A stretch of 64,000 bases of DNA. Source: Litoditis marina (taxonomy: Eukaryota > Nematoda > Chromadorea > Rhabditida > Rhabditidae). The position numbers and the translations under genes were made by a program. The stretch is taken from the NCBI GenBank assembly GCA_964036275.1, contig OZ038439.1:12133095-12197094 (forward strand). Reading direction: 5' to 3'. The notes beneath the pieces are model-generated. The model had not been told where the DNA came from. It was given only the letters and a program-made list of their open reading frames with translations, and did no database searches. Of this stretch, positions 16,915 through 28,867 are shown one piece after another (positions within the stretch are counted from its first letter, which is position 1; each line of letters begins with the position of its first letter).

Positions 16915-17055
16915 AGTGCAGCTCCATCCACAATTTTTGAAGACTCTGCCGCGCCATCCACAATTTTTGAAGACTCTGCCGCGCCATCCACAGATTTCCG
17001 AGACGGCCCCGCGCCATCCACGCAATTAAAAGAGAGCGCCGCGCCATCCACAAAA
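16915..17055 (+). repeat. Short tandem repeat, ~30-bp unit
   Basis: About five units built on GCCGCGCCATCCACAATTTT, the first two nearly identical and later ones diverged. The open minus-strand reading (repeated 'WMARQSLQ') is a by-product of the repeat. Confidence 0.75.
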
Positions 17056-17609
17056 AAGTCCACTTAGCGGTTCGTGGATCGAGCTGTGTATCCCATTCTC
17101 AATACGAATATGACTAACTTTCTGTTGGAATTACTCAGAATACTTATATTTCCGGTAGGAAAAAGGGGGTCGCGGGTCACATTTCTTAGTGGGTAGCAAC
17201 AAAAGTCTCAATCCAGTGTCTTGTATTGTGAGTGTATGTAACCAGCCATCAATCTTATTTCAAGGATGGTGAGAAACTATACAGAGAGAACGCATATAGG
17301 TGGGATATATTACATGGCTATTCTACAGCGAAACGTACCGTTCTTGCCGCCCCGTTACAGTTGTCTTTCGAGAATCCAATTAGAAGTTCGTTGAACTCAG
17401 TTTGTTTTTAGCTCAGTCATAGTCGTTCACCTGGGGTCGTTAGGTTTTTGTTGTTAGGTTTGTCTCAATTATTCAGTTATCACCAGTCAATTACCTCGTC
17501 AGACAACACTCGCACGCATACATATCACGTCGCGATACCCCCGTTGATATCTCATCTTGTTCTCTTCACATCACTTATAAATTAGGTGTCTTATTCTATC
17601 AGTTTTCAG
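17056..17609. other. Gene-free stretch
   Basis: Unassigned AT-rich sequence ending in a TTTTCAG acceptor-like site at 17603-17609. Confidence 0.4.
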
Positions 17610-17885
17610 ATGAACAGACAAGACTTCAATCGTCTTCGCCGTACTTCATCAGGGATGAATCAATATTTGACGAAAACCCGTCAGCGTTTCTACCTGACAA
17701 ACAATCTTGAGCACAGCCGATGCCCTTCCGCGGTGATAAGAATCAAGTCCCGCTCCCGCGGAAACCGTCTGGTAGGTGCATACGCCAGTAATGTTGTCTG
17801 GGTAGCCACAAAAGTACAAGAAAACCGACAACCGATCGAAATTAGCCGATTCTTGATGAAAAATCATGGGGTTTCACGTATTTGA
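17610..17885 (+). CDS. Hypothetical arginine-rich exon
   Basis: An ATG directly after TTTTCAG opens 91 codons to TGA. The product is basic and contains 'AVIRIKSRSRGNRLVGAY'. No domain is recognised. It lies just upstream of the first duplicated block but is not part of it, because the second copy lacks it. It may be a leader exon or chance. Confidence 0.22.
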   Translation: MNRQDFNRLRRTSSGMNQYLTKTRQRFYLTNNLEHSRCPSAVIRIKSRSRGNRLVGAYASNVVWVATKVQENRQPIEISRFLMKNHGVSRI

Positions 17886-18212
17886 ATCGGAAAACTGGTC
17901 ACGTTCTGTAGAATAGTGGCTCCTCACTGTATTATTATGGGTGGGTTCTTTCAATGATAATCTTTCCGTGTAATGCGCGAAGGCTTTATAGTACATTTGC
18001 ACTTGGCACGTATGGTTTAACAACTCACTCCGCGTGAATGTTTTCTCGGCTTGTGGTTACTTCATACTTAATTGCAAAAAAAACTGGTTACTCCACACCG
18101 CAAGCCACTGCGCATTTTGGTCAACGACAGAAAAATCTCACTAGTGCTTTTTCAAGCCGCGACCTCGCTAAAATGCTAACTTCTTCTGTTTTCCGCCGAT
18201 GTTCCGACTGTC

Positions 18213-18619
18213 ATGTATGAAACCCGTCACCTAGTCATGCGACAGTTAATTTTCTTTTACGAGAATTCAAGAGTTTCACGTCCGTCCGTTATGAACCGTT
18301 ATGCAAACAAATGTATTGTTTTATTTTTGTTGAATTTACACACGCACAGCGGAAACCGCACAGAATTCGTACACTTTCTGGTCCCCCATTTTTGACTAAT
18401 ATATCTTGTTCCCAGGAAATCACAATCACGCACTACTGTTGGTTTAATGAACCTTTTGATGAGGATGAAGAAAATATGCATATACAATTGCATTCTCGTC
18501 TGCGTTTCGGTTGGAATGAACGATGGGAGATATTGGGAACCCAATCGGCTAGAATATGTCTGGTTGGTTTTTGTTTGCAACATTACAAGAATTTAGCATA
18601 CGTTGGAAAGTTCCGCTGA
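18213..18619 (+). CDS. Small two-exon ORF in duplicated block, copy 1
   Basis: The ATG at 18213 opens exon 18213-18272. An intron with GTTTCA donor and TTCCCAG acceptor joins it in phase to 18416-18619, giving 87 residues with 'HYCWFNEPFDEDEEN' and 'RLRFGWNERWEILG'. The frame is chosen because C-to-T at 18197 versus copy 2 is silent in it but makes a stop in the neighbouring frame. No family is recognised. It may be the 5' part of a longer gene. Confidence 0.35.
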
Positions 18620-19098
18620 TATAGTTGTAATTGAATTTGCCGTGTTTTCATGGTAACGCGTGGTTTTTTTTACATATACATCATGCTGATGTGTCATTGG
18701 AAGTAACGTCGATCCAGTCTTCTGTCTTTATTTCATACATCCGGACATGCATTCTTTTTCAGACAACTGATTACTTTAGATATTTACACGTTGAATTATT
18801 ATGTCCCTCTTGGTTTCTATATGATCAACCGGCTTCTAGATCGAAAATGCGACCATAACCATATCTATATCGGTTAAGAGTTTACTCGATTACTGAGTGG
18901 TTCGAAGAGTCGAAGCATTAAATTTGAAGAAAAGTTGAATAATTGAAGTTATTGAACTTTTTACATAAAAAATCTGCTTGTATAAACAGGTGAACCAATT
19001 GTAAATGCCGGCCTATTTCTGCAATGAATGAAAAGGAAGTCCAATTTACAATTCCTTATCGGTTATAATTGCTACTTTCTATAAATACCGATTTTCAG

Positions 19099-21080
19099 AA
19101 GAACATAAGTGCTGATCAGTGGTACTGTTCGGTTTTGCCATATCTGAAACGATTGTGCTTATCTTCTTTGCCGAGTTTCGAAGGGGTCAATCTAACCGGC
19201 GGAGTTCTGGTCTCGGCGTTGGAAAATTACGTGTCGTGTGAAACCATCAAGACCCATACATCACATTTCGCGGATGCTTATGCACATCCACTCATCGAGG
19301 TAGGTAGTTCGTATGCGAGGCGACGTTGCGCACAGAATTGCATTGAAATTCGGGTGTTTCATTTGGGCAACCAAGCTGCAAAACCAGGTGTAAAGCTAAC
19401 TGTTCAACACTAAAATGGCACCATTAGGGTAGTTCGAAGTCCCGATTCGTTTAGGAAAATGTCACCCTTAAAGTTTTCCTACTTTCTTTGTAAGGTGGTA
19501 ATATTACTCGGAGGGAGGGGGGTAATGTGCATTTCTCACTATCTGAAATAATCTGGAAACGTGTACATTTTGTACATCAGTACACGTGTACATCAGTAAA
19601 TTTTCTAAACTTTTGAATTTTTGAACTTTTCTTAAAACGTGCTATGGTACACTGAGTTGCAGTGAGTTTGTTTTCCTCCTTTCTGTTACTTTGCGGGTTG
19701 AACTTTTTTTCATTTCAGCTCTGGCAAAAATTCAAGTTTTCGGCAAAAAGCGACTTTTCGGGTGAAATGAAGAAGGCAGTCATACATTTCACTACTATGA
19801 TCGACCCTGACACGATCGTAAGGACGCTGCTGAACAACGTGTGGTCTAGGAAAGTATGGGATCGCAATATGCATTTCGAGAGCCTCCTTCGAGAGATGCC
19901 CATTGATTGGGTCAGTCTGCTAATGTTGAATTTCAAAATGATCCTTGAAGAAGGACTATTATATGGTCCAATCCCAACGCTTCAGTCCAATAAACTCCAA
20001 TACATTTTTTAATTGCAGTTTAAAGGACCGTTCACACGGGATTGGTTTTGATTGATTGATTTATTTACATGCAAGCATGTGATATACAAGAGGAGAAACC
20101 AAAAATGACAGTAGGATACAAACACTCAAAAGCGGAAAAAAGTGTCAGAAATCAAACATCATTCGGTCATCACAGTAAATGAAAGTAAACAGTATGACAA
20201 TACGGATAAAACAAATCACACAGGGAACAATTTGGGCCAATCTCACAGGATTAACAAAAAACACAGTAGAAGTCTTATTCAAATGCATTCACTTAAAGTG
20301 CTTTTTTGCGGCAGATAATGACATCGGTATTTTGGATTTCTTGCTCAATTTCAAGTAGGTCCACATAACAGTCCTGATTTAACCACAACACTTTTCAATC
20401 TGCGTTTCTAGTACGGACCACACGCCAGTAAAGACTACCCTTCGAAAAGGAGCCCGTTTTCCATTCAAAATTAGTGTCCATTTTTCAGAATTTTGGCATT
20501 TTGGCATAAAAAGGAGTTTGTTCATCGAATTTTTCGGGTTTTCGAACAACTTTACATGGTTACTAGGGTTGTTAATGGAGTTCAAAATGTCGAGTTTTGG
20601 AAAAATTCAGAGTTTTGAGAAAATGGAGTTATCGAGTTTCCATTGTTTCAAAGGCTGAAAGAAGTCGAAAAAAATGAATTTTCACATTTTTACAAAAACT
20701 TTCTTTTTCGAGTTCAACATGTTGAGTTTCGAAGTTTCGAGTTTTCGAGTTTTTGAAATTTTCCCTCAGGACAAATGGAGTCGAGACAAACTTCAAAATT
20801 TTCCAATTAGGATTCTGTTTTGTTACTCACCGCCCCAATTTTGCAGGTTCTGCGTGACGTGTTGGTGGTGTATCTGATTCCACGAGATGGGACGGCTCAT
20901 CCCAGAAGCCGGAGTCATCAAAAAGAAGCAGCGATTCTGGTCATTCAAAATAACGAAGTGTACTTTGAGAACTGTGGCACCGAACGGGACACGTTTGTTC
21001 GTAATTTCCGCGTGAATGTGCTAGTGGACGCTGTCTTATCCAACCGTCTTATTCACCAAGACATGATTCCATGGCCATAG
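19099..21080 (+). CDS. Unrecognised three-exon gene, copy 1 (5' exon missing)
   Basis: Exons 19099-19299, 19719-19910 and 20847-21080 are bounded by good nematode splice sites (TTTTCAG, TTTCAG and TTTTGCAG acceptors) and all are phase 0, giving 208 residues to TAG. Features are 'VLPYLKRLCLSSLPSFEGV' (leucine-rich), a charged middle part with 'VWDRNMHF', and an end part with 'ILVIQNNEVYFENCG'. The first exon has no ATG, so a leader exon is needed; copy 3 suggests which kind. The last intron holds a palindromic MITE that is itself split by a LINE fragment. A nematode F-box-associated protein is possible but unproven. Confidence 0.5.
19943..20380 (+). mobile_element. Palindromic MITE, interrupted by LINE
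   Basis: Left part GAAGAAGGACTATTATATGG...GGGATTGGT (to 20046) continues after the LINE with GGTCCACATAACAGTCCT. The same MITE is intact at 35043-35168 in copy 2. Confidence 0.8.
20047..20357 (-). mobile_element. 5'-truncated LINE fragment (3' end)
   Basis: 311 bp present in copy 1 and absent at the same point of copy 2. Read on the minus strand it ends with ACATGCTTGCATGT and an (AATC)n-like tail. That end is shared with the LINE at 55276-55970. GGT occurs on both sides, a short target duplication or microhomology. Confidence 0.82.
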
Positions 21081-21522
21081 GCTATAATTGCAGCAATATG
21101 GACGTGTGAAAAATTGTTATTTTATGTGATAAGTTATTACGGTACTGGTGTTATTGTCGGGTTTTATAGATTGTATCGATGACTGTTGCCTAATGTTTCT
21201 TATATTTAACTGTATCATAGTCTTATCATTCACGAGTCAAACACCGGTTTCGTTTAATGTCAGTTGTTAAACCTGTATTGACTTCTCCATTTATTGTTTG
21301 ATTTCATATATTGCTTATTTATATGCTATTGTAAGTTATGTTATGAAAACTGAGCCCCTTTATGCGGTATCGTTGTAATTGGTACTAACTATGAATACAC
21401 GTACTCACACGAAAATACAATAGAGTGACATTTAAAAAAAGTATAGGACAGTCCACAAATTAAGATAGTTTCCCTGAACTGGCAGCACTAGTACAACCAC
21501 ATCAGCTGACTGGTAGGATTGA

Positions 21523-22655
21523 AGGCAACCGGGTGTATACAACTGGGGAAAAACGACGCAGCTTTCCATTCTTGGTTTGGGAAAAAAAACTGGCCAGGTA
21601 TTTGGGAAGGATTATTTTAATCGGTCTCAGCTATACCACATGTGGGGAAAATTGAAGTATACAAATTCAGAAAGGTGGGGGGTAAAAATTCAATGTTCCC
21701 CACATGTGCAACGTTTTGTATTAGGAATTATAATTTTGGGCGTTAAAATACTCATGTATTTGATTCAACTGTGAAACGACTTTGTTAAAAATTTTGGAAA
21801 ACTCAAATTTTGCAAAACTAATGAGCTGTAATTAAAACATACGGAGAATCTCTGCTCTCACGGTACATGATTAAAACATCTTGCCCACATGATATAGGGC
21901 ATCATTTACAGTACTCATTTTGATTTAATATACACCTTGGCATTGCTCAAAGTGAACAAAATTTTCTGTTTTCGTTAGGAGTATTGCACACAGTATACAG
22001 ACACTGTTTCATAAAATGCGCTCTTTCCGAAACGATGTATGTTGCCTAATCCCACTTTGTTTGTAGTTTGATCTAGTTGCTTTCCGGGGAAAGTTCGGTG
22101 ACTTTGACCTACCGAAATTAAACTACAACGAAAATTCACTCAGTTTCTAAGAAATGATCCATGGAGCTACTACCTACGAGAGAATTATCTGCGCTATTCT
22201 ATAGTTTTCAGTGAGTGTTTTTTCTAGAAAGGGATTGTAAGTTTCGCTCAGGGCAAGGCACGCCATAGATATGCATTTAGGTCGGATCTACTTTGTTTGT
22301 AGTTTGAAATTCGAGTTTTGGTTGTAAGTCGTAATCGCTACTGAGTATGAAGACCTAACTCTGATTCAGATATCGACCTTGTACAGTACTTTTTGTCATC
22401 ACACTGTAGAAGTCTTCAGGGAACAGGTGATAATAGCGAATGGTTTTGTTCTAGATGTTTTTTTGTTCCAGACTGCCATCATTGGACTTCTATCCACTGA
22501 TTTTGACATCGTTTTCACATTCTTCTGTCATAGGTCATTATGATCCTTTCATCTTATTTGTGTCACGAGATGCATTGCCAACTTCATTGTGCTCTGGATG
22601 TATCTCGGAATTCAACTTCCACTCTCACGATCATGTTAGTTGCAGAAATAGTCCA
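21523..22655. other. Gene-free stretch with short hairpin repeats
   Basis: Holds a TTTGTAGTTTGATC hairpin element near 22063-22130 and a half-copy near 22308. No gene supported. Confidence 0.5.
22060..22132. mobile_element. Very short hairpin element (TTTGTAGTTTGATC family)
   Basis: TTTGTAGTTTGATC at the left and TTAAACTACAA at the right enclose about 45 bp. Relatives lie near 29138, 36335, 38320, 38793, 40482, 47453 and 52932. Confidence 0.6.
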
Positions 22656-23024
22656 CACACGACTCAAAGCGCAGGCTGCCGGCAGTTAAGCGGCAGGCTG
22701 CCGGCGGCAAAACCGCGGGGAACCGCGGCGTGCCGGCAGGCTGCCGCTCACCGCCGGCAGCCAGCCAGCAGGTTGCCGGTAGGCGGCGGTCAGTTGGCAG
22801 GCTGCCATCAGACTGCCGCTTACCGCCGGCAGCCTGCGCATATTGGGAAGAAAATTATTTAATTCAAGCTACACTTTCATGAATGATGGTTTTTATTTCA
22901 ATATTTCAAAACAACGACAACAAACAAACGACATATGGTCTCTATCGGGAATGTACATGAACAGGCTGCCGGCAGGCTGCCGGGCTCCTTAATTGCCGGC
23001 AGCCTGCGCTTTGAGTCGTGTGCA
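22656..23024. mobile_element. GC-rich terminal-inverted-repeat element
   Basis: About 370 bp. The left end ACACGACTCAAAGCGCAGGC is matched by the complement at the right end, and pairing extends for about 33 bases. The interior is built of repeated GCAGGCTGCCGGC hairpins. The 135-residue ORF through it is repeat translation. No clear target duplication was seen. Confidence 0.72.
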
Positions 23025-23154
23025 TCTTGTGTAATCGGTGAAAACTGAAATAGTGCCCAGTTCCTGTGGAGAAATGAGCAATATAAATGGTCTTTACTAC
23101 TCCGTGTATGTGGCTTTATCTCGTTTTATAGTTTGATAAGTCAAAAGTTAGATG

Positions 23155-26100
23155 AAAATATAAAATACATATAACATTGACGGAAAACGCGAGCGCTGCC
23201 CGCGACGCGACAGTTTTTTCACAGTGGATGAAATCGTACCAAATTTGGCGTACGAGTGTAGTAGTATCTGATAACGTCAAATACAATTCATGTTTTCGAA
23301 AAAAAAATGCGCGCGCTGCACGCGACGCGACAGTTTTTTCAGAGTGGACGAAATCGTTCCAAATTTAGCGATGAAATCGTACCAAATTTGGCGTACGAGT
23401 GTAGTAGTATCTGATAACGTCAAATTTAATTCAAGTTTCAGAAAAATAGCGCGCGCTGCACGCGACGCGACCGTTTTTCCAACGTGGATGAAATCGTACC
23501 AAATTTGGCGTACGAGTGTAGTAGTATCTGATAACGTCAAATTTAATTCAAGTTTCAGAAAAATAGCGCGCGCTGCACGCGACGCGACAGTTTTTTTAGA
23601 GTGGACGAAATCGTACCAAATTTAGCGATGAAATCGTACCAAATTTGGCGTACGAGTGTAGTAGTATCTGATAACGTCAAATACAATTCATGTTTTCAAA
23701 AAAACGCGCGCGCTGCACGCGACGCGACAGTTTTTTCACAGTGGATGAAATCTTACCAAATTTAGCGATGAAATCGTACCAAATTTAGCGATGAAATCGT
23801 ACCAAATTTGGCGTACGAGTGTAGTAGTATCTGATAACGTCAAATTTAATTCAAGTTTCAGAAAAATAGCGCGCGCTGCACGCGACGGGACCGTTTTTCC
23901 AACGTGGATGAAATCGTACCAACTTTGGCGTACGAGTGTAGTAGTATCTGATAACGTCAAATACAATTAATGTTTTCGAAAAAAAAACGCGCGCGCTGCA
24001 CGCGACGCGACAGTTTTTTTAGAGTGGACGAAATCGTACCAAATTTAGCGATGAAATCGTACCAAATTTGGCGTACGAGTGTAGTAGTATCTTCTGACGT
24101 CAAATTTGATTCAAGTTTCAGAAAAATAGCGCGCGCTGCACGCGACGCGACCGTTTTTCCAACGTGGATGAAATCGTTCCAACTTTGGCGTACGAGTGTA
24201 GTAGTATCTGATAACGTAAAATACATATAACATTGTCGGAAAACGCGCGCGCTGCCCGCGACGCGACAGTTTTTTCAGAGTGGATGAAAGCGTACCAAAT
24301 TTGGCGTACGAGTGTAGTAGTATATGATAACGTCAAATACAATTCATGTTTTCAAAAAAACGCGCGCGCTGCACGCGACGCGACAGTTTTTTCACAGTGG
24401 ATGAAATCGTACCAAATTTAGCGATGAAATCGTACCAAATTTAGCGATGAAATCGTACCAAATTTGGCGTACGAGTGTAGTAGTATCTTCTGACGTCAAA
24501 TTTAATTCAAGTTTCAGAAAAATAGCGCGCGCTGCACGCGACGCGACCGTTTTTCCAACGTGGATGAAATCGTTCCAACTTTGGCGTACGAGTGTAGTAG
24601 TATCTGATTACGTAAAATACATATAACATTGTCGGAAAACGCGCGCGCTGCCCGCGACGCGACAGTTTTTTCAGAGTGGATGAAAGCGTACCAAATTTGG
24701 CGTACGAGTGTAGTAGTATATGATAACGTCAAATACAATTCATGTTTTCAAAAAAACGCGCGCGCTGCACGCGACGCGACAGTTTTTTCACAGTGGATGA
24801 AATCGTACCAAATTTAGCGATGAAATCGTACCAAATTTAGCGATGAAATCGTACCAAATTTGGCGTACGAGTGTAGTAGTATCTTCTGACGTCAAATTTA
24901 ATTCAAGTGTCAGAAAAATAGCGCGCGCTGCACGCGACGCGACCGTTTTTCCAACGTGGATGAAATCGTACCAACTTTGGCGTACGAGTGTAGTAGTATC
25001 TGATAACGTAAAATACATATAACATTGTCGGAAAACGCGCGCGCTGCCCGCGACGCGACAGTTTTTTCAGAGTGGATGAAATCGTACCAAATTTGGCGTA
25101 CGAGTGTAGTAGTATATGATAACGTCAAATACAATTCATGTTTTCAAAAAAACGCGCGCGCTGCACGCGACGCGACAGTTTTTTCACAGTGGATGAAATC
25201 TTACCAAATTTAGCGATGAAATCGTACCAAATTTAGCGATGAAATCGTACCAAATTTGGCGTACGAGTGTAGTAGTATCTTCTGACGTCAAATTTAATTC
25301 AAGTTTCAGAAAAATAGCGCGCGCTGCACGCGACGCGACCGTTTTTCCAACGTGGATGAAATCGTACCAAATTTGGCGTACGAGTGTAGTAGTATCTGAT
25401 AACGTAAAATACATATAACATTGTCGGAAAACGCGCGCGCTGCCCGCGACGCGACAGTTTTTCAGAGTGGATGAAATCGTACCAAATTTGGCGTACGAGT
25501 GTAGTAGTATATGATAACGTCAAATACAATTCATGTTTTCAAAAAAAACGCGCGCGCTGCACGCGACGCGACAGTTTTTTCACAGTGGATGAAATCTTAC
25601 CAAATTTAGCGATGAAATCGTACCAAATTTAGCGATGAAATCGTACCAAATTTGGCGTACGAGTGTAGTAGTATCTTCTGACGTCAAATTTAATTCAAGT
25701 TTCAGAAAAATAGCGCGCGCTGCACGCGACGCGACCGTTTTTCCAACGTGGATGAAATCGTACCAAATTTGGCGTACGAGTGTAGTAGTATCTTCTGACG
25801 TCAAATTTAATTCAAGTTTCAGAAAAATAGCGCGCGCTGCACGCGACGCGACCGTTTCTCCAACGTGGATGAAATCGTACCAAATTTGGCGTACGAGTGT
25901 AGTAGTATCTGATAACGTAAAATACATATAACATTGTCGGAAAACGCGCGCGCTGCCCGCGACGCGACAGTTTTTCAGAGTGGATGAAATCGTACCAAAT
26001 TTGGCGTACGAGTGTAGTAGTATATGATAACGTCAAATACAATTAATGTTTTCAAAAAAAACGCGCGCGCTGCACGCGACGCGACAGTTTTTTTTACAGT

Positions 26101-26815
26101 GGATGAAATCGTACCAAATTTAGCGATGAAATCGTACCAAATTTGGCGTACGAGTGTAGTAGTATCTTCTGACGTCAAATTTAATTCAAGTTTCAGAAAA
26201 ATAGCGCGCGCTGCACGCGACGCGACCGTTTTTCCAACGTGGATGAAATCGTACCAACTTTGGCGTACGAGTGTAGTAGTATCTGATAACGTAAAATACA
26301 TATAACATTGTCGGAAAACGCGCGCGCTGCCCGCGACGCGACAGTTTTTTCAGAGTGGATGAAATCGTACCAAATTTGGCGTACGAGTGTAGTAGTATAT
26401 GATAACGTCAAATACAATTATTGTTTTCAAAAAAACGCGCGCGCTGCACGCGACGCGACAGTTTTTTCGCAGTGAATGAAATCGTACCAAATTTGGCGAA
26501 CGAGTGAAGTAGTATCTGATAACGTCAAATTTAATTCAAGTTTCAGAAAAATAGCGCGCGCTGCACGCGACGCGACCGTTTTTCCAACGTGGATGAAATC
26601 GTACCAACTTTGGCGTACGAGAGTAGTAGTATCCGATAACGTAAAATACATATAACATTGTCGGAAAACGCGCGCGCTGCCCGCGACGCGACAGTTTTTT
26701 CAGAGTGGATGAAATCGTACCAAATTTGGCGTACGAGTGTAGTAGTATCTGATAACGTAAAATACAATTAACATTGTCAGAAAACGCGCACGCGTGCACG
26801 CGACGCGACAAGAAT
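23155..26815 (+). repeat. Satellite array with 396-bp higher-order repeat
   Basis: Some thirty monomers of roughly 115-140 bp, each with a GCGCGCGCTGCACGCGACGCGAC box, GTACCAAATTTGGCGTACGAG, and a TTCAAGTTTCAG- or ATTCATGTTTTC-type linker. The variant starting CATTGTCGGAAAACGC recurs at 24231, 24627, 25023 and 25419, exactly 396 bp apart, then at irregular spacings. Each 396-bp unit holds three monomer types. Every ORF inside is repeat translation. Confidence 0.96.
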
Positions 26816-27190
26816 TTCAAATTAGGTTTCACAATGCTAAAATTGGCAAACAAATGAAGTTGTACGTGCTCATGCTAGGCACGACTATAAATTTTGACCA
26901 AACGCGTGCGCGTGCACGCGACGCGACAAAAATTCCAAATTAGGTTTTACAGTGCTAAAATTGGCAAACAATTGTAGTTGTACGTGCTCATGCTAGACAC
27001 AATTATACATTTTGACAGAACGCGCGCGCGTGCACGCGACGCGACAAAAAGTTTCGATTTAGGTTTTACAGTACGAAAATTGGCAAACATCTGTACCTGT
27101 ATCTGCTCATGCTGAACAGAGTCATGAATTTTGATAAGAACGCGCGCGCGTGCACGCGATGCGACAAGAGACTTCAAAACAGGTTCCTGT
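26790..27190 (+). repeat. Diverged edge of the satellite array
   Basis: Four further units of about 115-120 bp keep the CGCGTGCACGCGACGCGACAA box but have a different body (GCTAAAATTGGCAAACAA, GTACGTGCTCATGCTA). They look like an older or separate subfamily at the array boundary. Confidence 0.85.
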
Positions 27191-27244
27191 ACGAAACTTA
27201 GCGAACGAATGGGATCGTACCTGCTAATGCTAAACACGATTCAA

Positions 27245-27785
27245 ATTTGAAAAATCGCTTAAAGAAAGTCGATATTTCGCAAACCCATGGCACGGGCTTG
27301 GCATAACGGAAAATATTCATGTTTGGTATCGTTTTGTACAGTATTTTAAAAGTATTATACAAGATTTACAACTGCTAGACGCCGCAGGCGTCTAGTCATG
27401 AGGATAAAACAATGATAATATCTTCTTTATGTTAAGTAGGTTGTACATTTAACATACAATCCTTTTGGATACGTCTTGCCATAAAGTGTTGTCATAACTT
27501 AGCTAATTAATGTTTACTACGCTTTGTTATGCAACCTATGCGCGATGGAGTTTATACTATTATTTTGTAACTATTATGTTGAATTACTATGTGATATTTT
27601 ATGAGATTTGGTATGACTATCACTGCGTCTTATCTTAATATATCTATGCGTCATACGTTTTTCTCAATCTGTACTAAGTGTAGGTACATCAATGAAATTC
27701 AACTCATACTTCAAACAGTGCACCAACAACGTCATTGACCGAGAGAAAATCATTCTGTGGAGCGCTGAAACCAACTTTTCAATCG
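27245..27785. other. Gene-free stretch
   Basis: Contains a hairpin CTAGACGCCGCAGGCGTCTAG near 27375, similar to one near 13165. No gene supported. Confidence 0.5.
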
Positions 27786-28028
27786 CTAAACCAACTCGTC
27801 CGCATAATGATTAACTTTCCCACATTGAATAGTAAGTGGGCGTTTTGGGATAGACCTAAACAACCAAAACTCACGTGAATGAACTAACCGTCTAATTTCA
27901 TTGTGCTCCTCAGTGTAGCGTTCATGAAAACCAATCAGAATAAAGACGAAAACAACAATAACCAAAAGAAAAGTCTTAATATGTCGCCCAACGATGCGTA
28001 TAAGGGATTCCAGTACAGTATATTTCAT
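27786..28028 (-). CDS. Short type II membrane protein or gene fragment
   Basis: Exon 27889-28028 and exon 27786-27855 join across a 33-bp intron (GTTAGT donor, GTTTAG acceptor), giving 69 residues. Residues 20-34 form one strong membrane segment ('FLLVIVVFVFILIGF') after a basic N-terminus, the layout of a signal anchor. The short lumenal part contains 'RPLTIQCGK'. Nematode Golgi glycosyltransferases begin this way, but no catalytic domain follows, so it may be a truncated copy. The intron is shorter than usual. Confidence 0.4.
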   Translation of the reverse strand: MKYTVLESLIRIVGRHIKTFLLVIVVFVFILIGFHERYTEEHNEIRRLVHSREFWLFRSIPKRPLTIQCGKVNHYADELV

Positions 28029-28862
28029 TCCTTCGTGGTTTCCTGCATAACAATGTAGAGTTTGCGGTTTCCCGGAATAGTTCCATTCTGCGAACTTGTT
28101 ATTGATCAAACAGGACAACAAACCACAATTAAATACTACTCAGAATCGAAAATACTCGATTAAAGTTCTTATTGCGTACGTACCTCCAGTTCACTTAGAG
28201 AAATATACTGAAATTGACATGAAAATGAAAAATCATGAGACTACTGTTTCGATGATATAACTTCCGAATTAATCAACGTTTCCGAAAGAAATTTATTGTT
28301 TTCGTTAGTCTTCTCCGACTTTTTCATTACCAGCTGTTGATACCACGTCCTTCTGACGTAATGTTTTCTATGAGAATTCCAAAATAGTACAGTGGAATCT
28401 CTATTTTTCAAACCACATTTGACGTTGGTTCGAAATCTCTAAAATTATCTTTTTTCATTATGAACGTTCAATTTAAATAAGTCCAGTTATTTATCCCGTG
28501 CTATTGAAAAATACTTGGTGGATCAAACTTAAATGAAACACAAATTGAATTTCCATTTGATTCTGACAAAGTATGTATTATTGGTGAAAAGAAAAAGTCG
28601 GATGATGTGTAACGGATCGGTTAAAGTTAGATGGACACCATAACGAACGACCGCATTGCACTTCTCACCAAAAGTGCTCGAATCAATAGGAAAAATTGTT
28701 TGTTCTAGATGATAGATACATGTTGAGAAATTGACGTTCCCATTACACTTGAAACGTCGTCTAACTCAAAATTTCTCAATTATAGTGTAAGATAAATTTT
28801 GATCTCATATAATTAAAAAGTTTCGAGAACTTGCAATATTACCCAAATACAGGTCAACTCGA
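28029..28862. other. Gene-free stretch
   Basis: AT-rich. Nothing supported on either strand. Confidence 0.5.
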
Positions 28863-28867
28863 ATCTT

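Larger units (their letters stand above)
18140..21522 (+). repeat. Duplicated block, copy 1
   Basis: Sequence from CTAGTGCTTTTTCAAGCC to GGTAGGATTGA is repeated nearly base for base at 33244-36297. Copy 1 is longer by about 330 bp, almost all of it a LINE fragment at 20047-20357. The copies are direct repeats about 15 kb apart with the satellite array between them. Confidence 0.93.

Noticed and set aside
22455..22862. 135-codon ORF
   Set aside because: The second half is translated GC-rich hairpin element and the first half lacks any domain.
23177..26853. About 25 ORFs of 60-115 codons on both strands across 23.2-26.9 kb
   Set aside because: All are translations of satellite monomers, recurring at the repeat period, with no splice or start context.
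23155..27190. CRISPR-like regular spacing of a repeated GC box
   Set aside because: The whole monomer repeats, including the 'spacers', and the genome is eukaryotic.
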